Assembly: GCA_900766245.1 (NCBI GenBank)
Contig: CAAFUR010000020.1
Span: 186,001-250,000 of the forward strand
DNA from: Veillonellaceae bacterium
Lineage (GTDB): Bacteria; Bacillota; Negativicutes; Veillonellales; Veillonellaceae
DNA: 64,000 bases
Reading direction: 5' to 3'
Shown here: piece by piece, positions 17,784-25,822 of the stretch
Position numbering within the stretch: the stretch's first letter is position 1
Layout: each line of letters opens with the position of its first letter
Made by a program: the position numbers and the translations under genes
The notes under the pieces: model-generated
The model's database searches: none
Told to the model about the DNA's origin: nothing
What the model saw: only the letters and a program-made list of their open reading frames with translations

Positions 17784-18524
17784 CTAATCTAGTAATTCAT
17801 ATTGAATCATACTCACAGCACTTAATGCCGCTGTTTCAGCTCGTAATATAGTGGAGCCTAGGCTAACCTTATGTCCTCTACAGGATTCCAATAGTTCCAT
17901 TTCAGTAGGGCTATAACCACCTTCAGGTCCTATGCAAATGGCGATGGTATGGTATGAATTAGTATGTAACTGTGTTTGTAAAATATCTTTGATCGTCGTG
18001 TCATCTTCTCGTTCATAGGCGCCTAACAAGAGAACTCCCTCATCAGATTGTAAGGTTTGCAGTACCTCTGAAAGTGACTGTTCTACTGTTAATGTAGGTA
18101 CATCAGGGCGACCACATTGTTGGCTTGCTTCTATGATAATTTTTTCCCATCTACTTTTCTTGGTGTTTAATTTTTTAGCATCATATTTAGCTACACAATG
18201 GGCCGAAGATACACCGTAGATGTGATGAACGTTTAATTCCGTAGCCTTTTGCAATAAAAACTCGAACTTATCGCCTTTCAAAAAGGATTGAATTAACACT
18301 ACTTTCGTAGCTGATGTAGACACGTCAATGATACGTAATCGTTTCGCCATATATATATCTGATTCCTCAGATATTAGCACAAATTCACCTGTATGCCCTT
18401 CATGATTGCTCACAATAAAAGGTTCCTCTGTAGAATGGCGCAATACATGAAAGAGGTGATGTGCTGTATCTGCAGGTAACTGGATACTTTCATCTATAAT
18501 GCCATCAATAAATATTTTTTTCAT
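17784..18524 (-). CDS. rsmE: 16S rRNA (uracil1498-N3)-methyltransferase
   Basis: A 246-aa RsmE of the SPOUT class: N-terminal PUA-like part and a trefoil-knot domain with CIGPEGGYSPTEME (about residues 193-206) and VSLGSTILRAETAALSAV. It methylates U1498 of 16S rRNA. Its place between prmA and mtaB downstream of dnaJ is conserved in Firmicutes. Confidence 0.94.
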   Translation of the reverse strand: MKKIFIDGIIDESIQLPADTAHHLFHVLRHSTEEPFIVSNHEGHTGEFVLISEESDIYMAKRLRIIDVSTSATKVVLIQSFLKGDKFEFLLQKATELNVHHIYGVSSAHCVAKYDAKKLNTKKSRWEKIIIEASQQCGRPDVPTLTVEQSLSEVLQTLQSDEGVLLLGAYEREDDTTIKDILQTQLHTNSYHTIAICIGPEGGYSPTEMELLESCRGHKVSLGSTILRAETAALSAVSMIQYELLD

Positions 18525-18536
18525 ATACTTCCTATC

Positions 18537-19418
18537 TTATGCCAAGGCAAAGGTATGCCAAGGGCCTTCTACCATTTCTTCCATAATAGTCCAGTGGTTA
18601 GTAATATACGGCATAATTTCATCATACCGATCGTCCACAATACCACTTATTATTAGTATACCATTATCGTGTAGTTTTTCCCTAATCATAGGCAATAAAA
18701 TTTTTAGAGGATCTACTGTTAAATTCGCTAGTATAAGATGAGCTTTACCGTGAAAGTCATCGCTTAAATTGCCGTGAATGATGGTGGCCTCAATACCATT
18801 ATTTTCACAGTTTTCCTTTGCTTGTATAGCTGCTTCTTCTTCTAAATCTACCCCCACCAAATTAGGAATCCCTAAATGATGAGCTGCTAGTAATAAAATA
18901 CCTGTACCAGTACCAATATCTAGGCAAACCTGTTGGCTCAAATCTGTGGGAATACGGTGTATATATTTGCCTAATAAAGTGGTACAGTTTCTAGTAGTTT
19001 CATGGTCTCCTGTGCCAAAAGAAAGCTTTGTATCCATGGTCATTACCACATCTTGTTCTGTAGCGAGTGGATCTGTAGAGGCATCATAGCTTTGCCAAGC
19101 GGGACAAATCACCAAGTCTGGTAACAATCTCGTAGGCATAATATATTGTTGCCAACTATGATACCATTGCTCATCGTCTACAGTTTTACTTACCATATCT
19201 TTATAGGAAATATTAGCATCTTGTAATGCTGTTTCTATAATCTGTTTCCACTGCTCCTCATCTTTGTGTGCCTCTAAATAGATGGTCACACGGCTTAAGT
19301 TGGGGTTATTTTCTATTATTTCTTCTATGTATCCATTACTCTCTATATCATTAAAAATGGCAGCCATTTCATCAATGACTGCCACTTCTACAGTAATGGA
19401 TATTTCTATCCATTTCAT
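18537..19418 (-). CDS. prmA: Ribosomal protein L11 methyltransferase
   Basis: A 293-aa PrmA. I place the start at the ATG at 19418 (MKWIEISI), with AAGGAG 7 bp upstream; the open frame extends to a TTG at 19439. Motifs include FGTGDHETTRNC, the SAM loop LDIGTGTGILLLAA (about residues 168-181) and ANLTVDPL. It trimethylates ribosomal protein L11. It follows dnaJ closely. Confidence 0.94.
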   Translation of the reverse strand: MKWIEISITVEVAVIDEMAAIFNDIESNGYIEEIIENNPNLSRVTIYLEAHKDEEQWKQIIETALQDANISYKDMVSKTVDDEQWYHSWQQYIMPTRLLPDLVICPAWQSYDASTDPLATEQDVVMTMDTKLSFGTGDHETTRNCTTLLGKYIHRIPTDLSQQVCLDIGTGTGILLLAAHHLGIPNLVGVDLEEEAAIQAKENCENNGIEATIIHGNLSDDFHGKAHLILANLTVDPLKILLPMIREKLHDNGILIISGIVDDRYDEIMPYITNHWTIMEEMVEGPWHTFALA

Positions 19419-19442
19419 AGATGACTCCTTACTTACCAAGGT

Positions 19443-20630
19443 TTAATCTTGGCAAAATAACTGTTTCACCTTATCACTTAAATTTTCTAATATGCTTTTG
19501 TTCACTTTCAAAGTATTTACATCTTCTTTGTTTTCTGCAGCAAACTCAACTAATAATTGACGTTGTTTATCTGTCAATTTTTTAGGTGTTTCCACAGTGA
19601 CAACTACGTGTTGATCACCACGTTGGCTTGGTTGACGTAAATACGGAACACCTTGTCCTTTAATTCTGAAAGCAGTACCAGTTTGTGTACCTTCAGGGAT
19701 TTTTAATTCTACTTTACCTTCTAAAGTAGGAACTTGTATAGTAGCACCTAGTGCAGCTTGTGAGAAAGAGATAGTTTGACGTAATACAACATCGTTGCCA
19801 CTACGTTCAAATTCTTTATCACGAGACACAGAGATATACACATATAAATCGCCCTTAGGGCCACCTAATGTACCAGGCTCCCCTTCTCCGGATACACGAA
19901 GACGTGCACCATCATCGACACCAGCTGGTATTTTGATTTCAATATCACGGCGTTTAATAGCTTGTCCTTGTCCACGACATACTTTACAAGGTTTTTCAAC
20001 AATTTTACCTTGTCCACCACATCGAGAACATGTGCGAACCGTTTGCATACGACCAAATGGTGTATTTTGAATAACAGCCTCTTGTCCGGAACCATGACAG
20101 TTTGGACATATTTCTACTTTAGAACCAGGCTCACCACCTGTACCATGACAATGATCACACTCTTCATGGCGTTGTACATTAACTTTCATTGTCGTGCCAA
20201 ACACAGCATCTCGGAATGAAATGCGTACATCTTGGCGTAAATCGGCACCGCGCTCTGGACCACGTTGACCTCGGCCACCACCGCCGCCGAACATGTCAAA
20301 GATATTACCAAAAATATCTTCAAATCCGCCACCACCGCCAAATCCACCAAAACCACCGCCACCGAAGCCACCATTAAATCCACCAGCGGAGTTTCCTCCG
20401 CCAGCAGTAAAGGCATCATGACCGTATTGGTCATATTGTGCTTTTTTAGTGTCATCAGACAATACTTCATAGGCTTCATTCACTTCTTTAAAGTTCTTTT
20501 CTGCCTCTTCGGGATTGTCTCGATTTACATCTGGATGGTATTGACGTGCTTTCTTACGAAAGGCTTTCTTAATTTCATCTTGGGATGCATTTTTGTCGAC
20601 GCCAAGGACGTCATAATAATCACGAGCCAT
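19443..20630 (-). CDS. dnaJ: Chaperone DnaJ
   Basis: A 395-aa type I DnaJ. The J domain (about residues 4-70) has HPDVNRD; a Gly/Phe-rich linker (about 75-125) is unusually glycine-rich; four CxxCxGxG zinc repeats follow (CDHCHGTGG, CPNCHGSGQ, CSRCGGQGK, CKVCRGQGQ), then the C-terminal substrate domains. It stimulates DnaK ATPase. It is 18 bp downstream of dnaK. Confidence 0.97.
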   Translation of the reverse strand: MARDYYDVLGVDKNASQDEIKKAFRKKARQYHPDVNRDNPEEAEKNFKEVNEAYEVLSDDTKKAQYDQYGHDAFTAGGGNSAGGFNGGFGGGGFGGFGGGGGFEDIFGNIFDMFGGGGGRGQRGPERGADLRQDVRISFRDAVFGTTMKVNVQRHEECDHCHGTGGEPGSKVEICPNCHGSGQEAVIQNTPFGRMQTVRTCSRCGGQGKIVEKPCKVCRGQGQAIKRRDIEIKIPAGVDDGARLRVSGEGEPGTLGGPKGDLYVYISVSRDKEFERSGNDVVLRQTISFSQAALGATIQVPTLEGKVELKIPEGTQTGTAFRIKGQGVPYLRQPSQRGDQHVVVTVETPKKLTDKQRQLLVEFAAENKEDVNTLKVNKSILENLSDKVKQLFCQD

Positions 20631-20648
20631 TATCTATGTCCCTTCTTA

Positions 20649-22475
20649 TTATTTTTTCTCTTCGTCAACTACAGTGTAGTCAGCGTCTACTACATTATCG
20701 TCTTGTTTAGGAGCTTCTTGTCCACCTTGTTCGCCTTGTGCTTGCGCTTGTTCGTACATTTTAGAGGACAATTCGTATAAAGGAGCTGTCAATGCTTCGC
20801 TATCAGCTTTAATTTTTTCAATATCGCCAGACTCAATAGATGCTTTTAACGTTTCTGTCGCTTTTTTAACAGCTTCTAATTGTGCTGCATCAGCTTTACC
20901 TTCAAAGTCTTTCACTGCTTTTTCAGCTTGGTATACCAAGTTATCAGCATTGTTTTTCACTTCTACTTCTTCTTTTTTAGCTTTATCTTCAGCTGCATGT
21001 GTTTCAGCTTCTTTTACCATGCGGTCGATTTCTTCATCGCTTAAACCGGAAGATGATGTAATTGTGATTGCTTGCTCTTTACCAGTACCAAGATCTTTTG
21101 CTTTTACATTAACGATACCGTTAGCATCGATGTTGAATGTAACTTCGATTTTAGGTACTCCACGAGGAGCTGCTGGGATACCGGACAATTCGAAACGGCC
21201 CAATGTTTTGTTAGCTGCTGCCATGTCACGTTCCCCTTGTAATACATGGATATCAACGGAAGGTTGGTTATCTGCTGCTGTGGAGAATACTTGAGATTTA
21301 GATGTAGGGATTGTTGTATTGCGGTCGATAATACGAGTGAAAATACCACCCATAGTTTCGATACCTAAAGACAATGGAGTTACGTCAAGTAACAATACGT
21401 CTTTTACTTCACCTACTAATACACCACCTTGAATCGCAGCACCGATAGCTACACATTCGTCAGGGTTGATGTTTTTAGTTGGTTCTTTACCTAATTCACG
21501 TTTGATCGCATCTTGTACTGCAGGAATACGAGTAGATCCGCCTACTAACAATACTTTGTCAATTTCAGAAGCAGATAAACCAGCATCTTTCATAGCTTTA
21601 CGAGTAGGTTCGATAGTTGCTTCTACAAGGTCACGAGTCAATTCATCGAATTTAGCACGAGTCAATGTTACGTCTAAATGTTTAGGACCTGTTGCATCCG
21701 CTGTGATGAATGGCAAGTTGATTTGTGTGCTAGCTACGCCAGACAACTCAATTTTAGCTTTTTCAGCAGCTTCTTTTAAGCGTTGGTCAGCTAATTTGTC
21801 ATTGGATAAATCGATACCAGTCTCTTTTTTGAATTCGCTGATTAAATAATCCATAATGCGTTGGTCAAAGTCGTCACCACCTAAATGGTTGTTACCAGAT
21901 GTTGCCAATACTTCGAACACGCCTTCACCCAATTCAAGAATGGATACGTCGAATGTACCACCACCAAGGTCGAATACAAGGATTTTACCGTCTTCACCTT
22001 TATCTACACCGTATGCCAAAGCAGCTGCTGTAGGTTCGTTGATGATACGTAATACTTCTAAGCCTGCTACTGTACCAGCGTCTTTTGTAGCTTGACGTTG
22101 AGAGTCAGTGAAGTATGCAGGAACAGTGATAACTGCTTGTTTTACTGGTTCCCCTAAATGAGCTTCTGCATCAGCTTTAATTTTTTGTAGAATCATAGCA
22201 GAGATTTCTTGTGGTGTATAGGATTTACCTTCTACATTCACTTTGTAATCTGTACCCATATGACGTTTAATAGAAATGATTGTGTTTTCAGGGTTAGAAA
22301 CTGCTTGACGTTTAGCTAATTGACCTACTAAACGTTCGCCATTTTTTGCAAAACCTACTACGGAAGGAGTCGTTCTAGCTCCCTCTTGGTTTGTAATAAC
22401 AGTTGGTTCGCCGCCTTCCATTACTGCGAAACAAGAATTTGTTGTACCTAAGTCAATACCAATTACTTTTGCCAT
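20649..22475 (-). CDS. dnaK: Chaperone DnaK (Hsp70)
   Basis: A 608-aa Hsp70. The ATPase domain contains GIDLGTTNSCFAV, VFDLGGGTFDVSIL and LVGGSTRIPAVQ; the substrate domain has DVTPLSLGIETMGG; the lid ends with the acidic VVDADYTVVDEEKK tail. It lacks the extra ATPase loop insertion found in Gram-negative DnaK, as in Firmicutes. Cotranscribed with grpE and dnaJ under HrcA. Confidence 0.98.
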   Translation of the reverse strand: MAKVIGIDLGTTNSCFAVMEGGEPTVITNQEGARTTPSVVGFAKNGERLVGQLAKRQAVSNPENTIISIKRHMGTDYKVNVEGKSYTPQEISAMILQKIKADAEAHLGEPVKQAVITVPAYFTDSQRQATKDAGTVAGLEVLRIINEPTAAALAYGVDKGEDGKILVFDLGGGTFDVSILELGEGVFEVLATSGNNHLGGDDFDQRIMDYLISEFKKETGIDLSNDKLADQRLKEAAEKAKIELSGVASTQINLPFITADATGPKHLDVTLTRAKFDELTRDLVEATIEPTRKAMKDAGLSASEIDKVLLVGGSTRIPAVQDAIKRELGKEPTKNINPDECVAIGAAIQGGVLVGEVKDVLLLDVTPLSLGIETMGGIFTRIIDRNTTIPTSKSQVFSTAADNQPSVDIHVLQGERDMAAANKTLGRFELSGIPAAPRGVPKIEVTFNIDANGIVNVKAKDLGTGKEQAITITSSSGLSDEEIDRMVKEAETHAAEDKAKKEEVEVKNNADNLVYQAEKAVKDFEGKADAAQLEAVKKATETLKASIESGDIEKIKADSEALTAPLYELSSKMYEQAQAQGEQGGQEAPKQDDNVVDADYTVVDEEKK

Positions 22476-22525
22476 TTAACATGACCTCCTAATACTTCTT
22501 CTAATATGTTAATTATAATAATTAA

Positions 22526-23029
22526 TTATCCGTTATGGACTACTTTCACCATGGCTGGACGTACCACACGGCCTTCTACAGTATAGCCTGTTTGTAATAC
22601 TTCACACACGGTGTCATCTTCCATATCTTCAGCTGGAACACGCATGATAGCTTGATGGAAATTTGGATCAAATGGTTGTCCCACAGCTTCAATGACTGCT
22701 AAACCTTGTTTTGATAGGCTTGCCATCAAGCTTTGTTGAATCATTACAAATCCTTCCATGAAAGCCTTTGTTTCTGGCGTTTCAGGTGCTGAAAGTGCTC
22801 TTTCAAAATTATCTAATACTGGGAGTAAATCTTCAATAACATGAGATTTAACAAATACCCCTAATTGTTCTTTTTCTTGGTTCGTACGACGTCTGAAGTT
22901 TTCAAAATCTGCTTGCAAACGCATGTATCGTTGCTCCCATTCTTTCGTAGGGTCTACTGCTTCAGGAGCTTCTTCTTCCAAAACTTCCACTTCAGGAGTG
23001 ACTGTTTCTTCTTGTTTATTTTCTTCCAT
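22526..23029 (-). CDS. grpE: Nucleotide exchange factor GrpE
   Basis: A 167-aa GrpE: acidic N-terminal tail, long coiled coil (RYMRLQADFENFRRRTNQE, about residues 34-52) and beta domain with GQPFDPNFHQAIM and GRVVRPAMVKV. It releases ADP from DnaK. It begins 11 bp after hrcA. Confidence 0.97.
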   Translation of the reverse strand: MEENKQEETVTPEVEVLEEEAPEAVDPTKEWEQRYMRLQADFENFRRRTNQEKEQLGVFVKSHVIEDLLPVLDNFERALSAPETPETKAFMEGFVMIQQSLMASLSKQGLAVIEAVGQPFDPNFHQAIMRVPAEDMEDDTVCEVLQTGYTVEGRVVRPAMVKVVHNG

Positions 23030-23040
23030 ACTTCACCTCT

Positions 23041-24054
23041 TTACAGCTTCTTTTTCTGTTCTTGTAATTCTTCCATGCACTTATTAATATAGGCTAGGAT
23101 ACCCATAATACGGCCATATTCCATTCGTGTAGGACCTACAATAGCGAGGGTACCTACTTGATGAGGAACATTGAAACTTGCTTGGATAACACTGATATCT
23201 TTCACCAGTTCGTTGGAGTGACCTATTTTTACATCGATAGGACTACTAGAGTTTGGCGTTAATAATTGGGTTAACTCATCTTGTTGTTCTAATAAGGCTA
23301 ACAGTGATTGGGCCCGTTTAATATCGTTAAACTCTGGTTGTTCTAATAAGGATGTAGTTCCTATTGTATAGAAGAGTTTTCGCTTAGCAATGGCTCGATA
23401 TAATGTGTCACAAAAAACTACATACGTTGTATCTTGTAAATCTAAAGTTACCCGCATTTTGTCTAAGTTTTCTTGCGTGATATCCTGGATGGATACATCA
23501 TGAAGTACACTATTAAAGCGATGCGCATGCATAGCTAATTCTTCTTTATTAATAGGTTCTGTAAAATAAATTGGCTCATTATCCAAAGCACCTGTATTCG
23601 TTACCACCACCATGACCGCTCTATGTTCATCGATAGGAAGAACATGGATATAGGTTATAGTAGATGAATCATGGGCGGGAGCTAAAAACATACTCACATT
23701 ATGACTAATACGAGAAATAAGTTTTGCTATTTCTACAAAAAAATCATCAAGTTCTTGTTGATGAGCCTGCCATAACTCTTGAATTACAGGAATATCTTCA
23801 GCTGCATCGTCTTCAAACCCTTGTAAAGTGTCTACATAGTACTGGTAGCCTTTTGCCGAAGGAATACGACCCGCTGATGTATGAGGTTGTTCAAGAAAGC
23901 CAAGATCTTCTAAATCAGCCATCTCATTTCGTACCGTCGCAGGACTGATACCTAAATCATAATTCTTTGCGATTGTACGAGAACCAACAGGTTCGGCTGT
24001 TTTAATGTAATCTTGAATGATAGCACGCAGAATGCGCTCTTTCCTTTCATCCAT
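23041..24054 (-). CDS. hrcA: Heat-inducible repressor HrcA
   Basis: A 337-aa HrcA. The N-terminal winged helix includes GSRTIAKNYDLGISPATVRNE (in two parts), followed by the conserved QPHTSAGRIPSAKGYQYYVD segment. The C-terminal part carries the GAF-like core and VGPTRMEYGRIMGILAYI. It represses this operon through the CIRCE element just upstream of its start and is kept active by GroEL. Start ATG at 24054 with AGGTG. Confidence 0.96.
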   Translation of the reverse strand: MDERKERILRAIIQDYIKTAEPVGSRTIAKNYDLGISPATVRNEMADLEDLGFLEQPHTSAGRIPSAKGYQYYVDTLQGFEDDAAEDIPVIQELWQAHQQELDDFFVEIAKLISRISHNVSMFLAPAHDSSTITYIHVLPIDEHRAVMVVVTNTGALDNEPIYFTEPINKEELAMHAHRFNSVLHDVSIQDITQENLDKMRVTLDLQDTTYVVFCDTLYRAIAKRKLFYTIGTTSLLEQPEFNDIKRAQSLLALLEQQDELTQLLTPNSSSPIDVKIGHSNELVKDISVIQASFNVPHQVGTLAIVGPTRMEYGRIMGILAYINKCMEELQEQKKKL

Positions 24055-24072
24055 AGTATCACCTCGTTATTA

Positions 24073-24099
24073 TTAGCACTCACTAAGGTTGAGTGCTAA
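24073..24099. promoter_or_regulatory. CIRCE operator
   Basis: TTAGCACTC (24073-24081), nine spacer bases, GAGTGCTAA (24091-24099): a perfect CIRCE element between the hrcA promoter and its start codon. HrcA is expected to bind here. No other CIRCE copy was seen in the window. Confidence 0.97.
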
Positions 24100-24110
24100 C
24101 TACAAGATAT

Positions 24111-24138
24111 ATAGTATCACATTTACAACATATGTCAA
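24111..24138 (-). promoter_or_regulatory. hrcA-grpE-dnaK-dnaJ promoter
   Basis: On the - strand TTGACA (24133-24138) and TACTAT (24111-24116) are 16 bp apart; CIRCE lies about 12 bp downstream of the -10. This fits HrcA blocking the start of transcription. Confidence 0.75.
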
Positions 24139-24206
24139 GTGAAAAATTGGTGAAAGTTCAGTAAACACCGTATTAGTCAAAAAAACAAACTTTTTGATTG
24201 TTTGGT

Positions 24207-24356
24207 TTGGTGAGATATGTCAGTACTAATTTGGGCAAAGGGAAGAGCACGGCACATTCCTCCGCAAACTGATCCTACGGTAGGTTTGCTCCGGAACATG
24301 CCGTGCTCTTCTGGGGTTGTCATCAATTAGTATATTAACTTGACATACCTCACCAA
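24207..24356. repeat. Nested-hairpin element 1
   Basis: A 150-bp imperfect palindrome. Outer arms TTGGTGAGATATGTCA (24207-24222) and 24341-24356 match at 15 of 16 positions; TACTAATT / AATTAGTA follow; the core arms GAAGAGCACGGCA (24242-24254) and 24299-24311 are perfect over 13 bp; an inner GCAAAC / GTTTGC pair (24264-24269, 24284-24289) closes the tip. It shares its core with element 2 at 25031-25175. Function unknown. Confidence 0.8.
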
Positions 24357-24455
24357 CGCATCCAATTGGGTGGAAGTTTGAGGGCGAGCGTTGTATTGAT
24401 CCTCTACGTTAGTTCTTACATAGTGCATTATATAGACATACCTCACTAACGCATC
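24342..24455. repeat. 21-bp direct repeat, 93-bp period
   Basis: The 21 bases at 24342-24362 recur at 24435-24455 with a single C/T difference (GACATACCTCAC, then C or T, then AACGCATC). The first copy is the outer right arm of hairpin element 1. The rest of the 24100-24636 gap between hrcA and the next gene holds no other gene that I can see. Confidence 0.75.
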
Positions 24456-24497
24456 TACTCGGTGTGAGATTTAATTGATGTATTCCCCCTTTTAAAA

Positions 24498-24526
24498 TTG
24501 TATCGTCATAGAAATGATAGTATAAT
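24498..24526 (+). promoter_or_regulatory. Predicted promoter of the 119-aa orphan gene
   Basis: TTGTAT (24498-24503) and TATAAT (24521-24526) are separated by 17 bp. The leader to the ATG at 24637 is about 100 nt and AT-rich. Confidence 0.6.
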
Positions 24527-24636
24527 GATATTAAGATTAAATATTGGTAACTATTAAGATATTAGGCTTTGTAAGATGCTAGGCCTTAGCTTAGTCTTGT
24601 TTTAGATTAATGATTTCTATAAAGGAAAGGTAGTAT

Positions 24637-24996
24637 ATGAAATTTATTGTATTACAGCGTGATGACATTGAAAATTTTATACATATTGAGCATGCACAGG
24701 TTCATGATTTAATAAACGAAGATCATCATAACGAATTAACACACATATTGGACTATGCAAAACACGGAGAACAATTACAGTTCATAAAAAAAAGTAGTAC
24801 ACTTCTACCTAAAGGACTACGACTGCTGTATGTCCCACCATTGGAAGCACTTGGTATCACTACAGGTGAAACTTCAGTTACACTTGAGTGGACTGGATTA
24901 GAAGAAGATACGTTATATCTTATCAAGGACGATGCACCATTAAAGCTAAGAATCACCAATCCTAAAGTTGGCGTGTATTACAAAACCATAAAGTAG
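24637..24996 (+). CDS. Hypothetical protein, 119 aa
   Basis: I do not recognise this protein. It has no signal peptide or membrane segment. Residues 1-45 are acidic and histidine-rich (HIEHAQVHDLINEDHHNEL); the rest looks beta-rich with proline turns (LPKGLRLLYVPPLEALGI, LEWTGLEEDTLYLI). A purine-rich AAAGGAAAGG precedes the ATG and a good promoter lies upstream. It is a single-gene unit on the + strand between two - strand operons, bracketed by two large hairpin elements of common design. Confidence 0.7.
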   Translation: MKFIVLQRDDIENFIHIEHAQVHDLINEDHHNELTHILDYAKHGEQLQFIKKSSTLLPKGLRLLYVPPLEALGITTGETSVTLEWTGLEEDTLYLIKDDAPLKLRITNPKVGVYYKTIK

Positions 24997-25030
24997 TAAT
25001 CTATTCCCATTAGGAACGCAGTTAAGCGTA

Positions 25031-25175
25031 GTAGCCTGTGGCGAATCTTACCAACTAAATACACAAACACTAGAAGAGCACGATGTGCTCCGAACAAACA
25101 TTATGAAATACCGTTTGTGAGGAGTATACCGTGCTCTTCCTTTTAGTATATTCAGTTTAATTAGCCACAGGCTAC
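25031..25175. repeat. Nested-hairpin element 2
   Basis: A 145-bp imperfect palindrome: outer arms GTAGCCTGTGGC (25031-25042) and 25164-25175 are perfect over 12 bp, core arms GAAGAGCACG (25073-25082) and 25130-25139 are perfect over 10 bp, and CTCC..CAAAC pairs with GTTTG..GGAG at the tip. The core and tip match element 1, whereas the outer arms differ in sequence. It could also serve as a terminator for the orphan gene and the convergent downstream gene. Confidence 0.8.
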
Positions 25176-25191
25176 ATAACAGAACAAGTGA

Positions 25192-25782
25192 CTATTTGAA
25201 GGGATTCCCCAATCGTTGTAATACATGCTCGAACTTCTCTTTTGGCTTCGCATTAGTGCTATACCATTCTAAGAGCTCCGAAATTTTTTGTTCTGCTTCT
25301 TCCGGGGATAATCCTTCTAGCAAGGTAATTGCTTTTCGAGGCAAGGCACCGCTTGTGCCACCTGCTACTAAGGTAAAGCCATTTGGTTTTCCCACTAGGC
25401 CGATGTCTTTGATCATAGACTCTGCGCAGCATCTAGGGCAACCACTGATGCCGATGCGAATTTTGTTCGGCATATCTTTGCCGTAGTGTTTTTGGTCTAC
25501 CATGGTTGCCATTGGAATGGTTTCCATAAAGGCATGGCTACATCCATCTGTACCTCGGCAGGCTACGATGGAATTCACCGATTTATGTTGTACTTGCACC
25601 ACTCCATCTGGTAAATGTTCCAAGATGGATTCCTTTTGTTCTTTTGTAATATCATAAATTTGAATGCCTGTAGGAACGATACGGAACTTTCCATTATGTT
25701 CTTTCGCTAGGCTAAAAATTTCCTCCATTTGTTCGTATGTGAACTCACTGAATAAGGCATGTAAAATAACTGCTGTTTTCAT
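25192..25782 (-). CDS. Nitrite/sulfite reductase-like 4Fe-4S/siroheme domain protein
   Basis: A 196-aa protein resembling one repeat of the sulfite/nitrite reductase family: a ferredoxin-like half domain (about residues 1-65) followed by the cluster-binding cysteines CRGTDGC (C-x5-C) and GCPRCC (C-x3-C). These normally ligate a 4Fe-4S cluster bridged to siroheme. At 196 aa it is far shorter than full assimilatory reductases and resembles the small single-repeat proteins of anaerobes. Substrate cannot be inferred. It is followed by hemW upstream in the transcription direction, 40 bp away. Confidence 0.75.
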   Translation of the reverse strand: MKTAVILHALFSEFTYEQMEEIFSLAKEHNGKFRIVPTGIQIYDITKEQKESILEHLPDGVVQVQHKSVNSIVACRGTDGCSHAFMETIPMATMVDQKHYGKDMPNKIRIGISGCPRCCAESMIKDIGLVGKPNGFTLVAGGTSGALPRKAITLLEGLSPEEAEQKISELLEWYSTNAKPKEKFEHVLQRLGNPFK

Positions 25783-25822
25783 AAAACTCTCCTAAATTAA
25801 CTGTATGGGCGTACATTCCTAC

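Noticed and set aside
20186..20479. Open frames antisense to or shifted within dnaJ, including glycine-linker shadows
   Set aside because: They arise from the repetitive GGN codons of the DnaJ Gly/Phe linker and lack start signals or known motifs.
24342..24455. CRISPR-like spacing of the 21-bp direct repeat
   Set aside because: Only two copies with a 93-bp period, and the first is part of a hairpin arm; no cas genes nearby.
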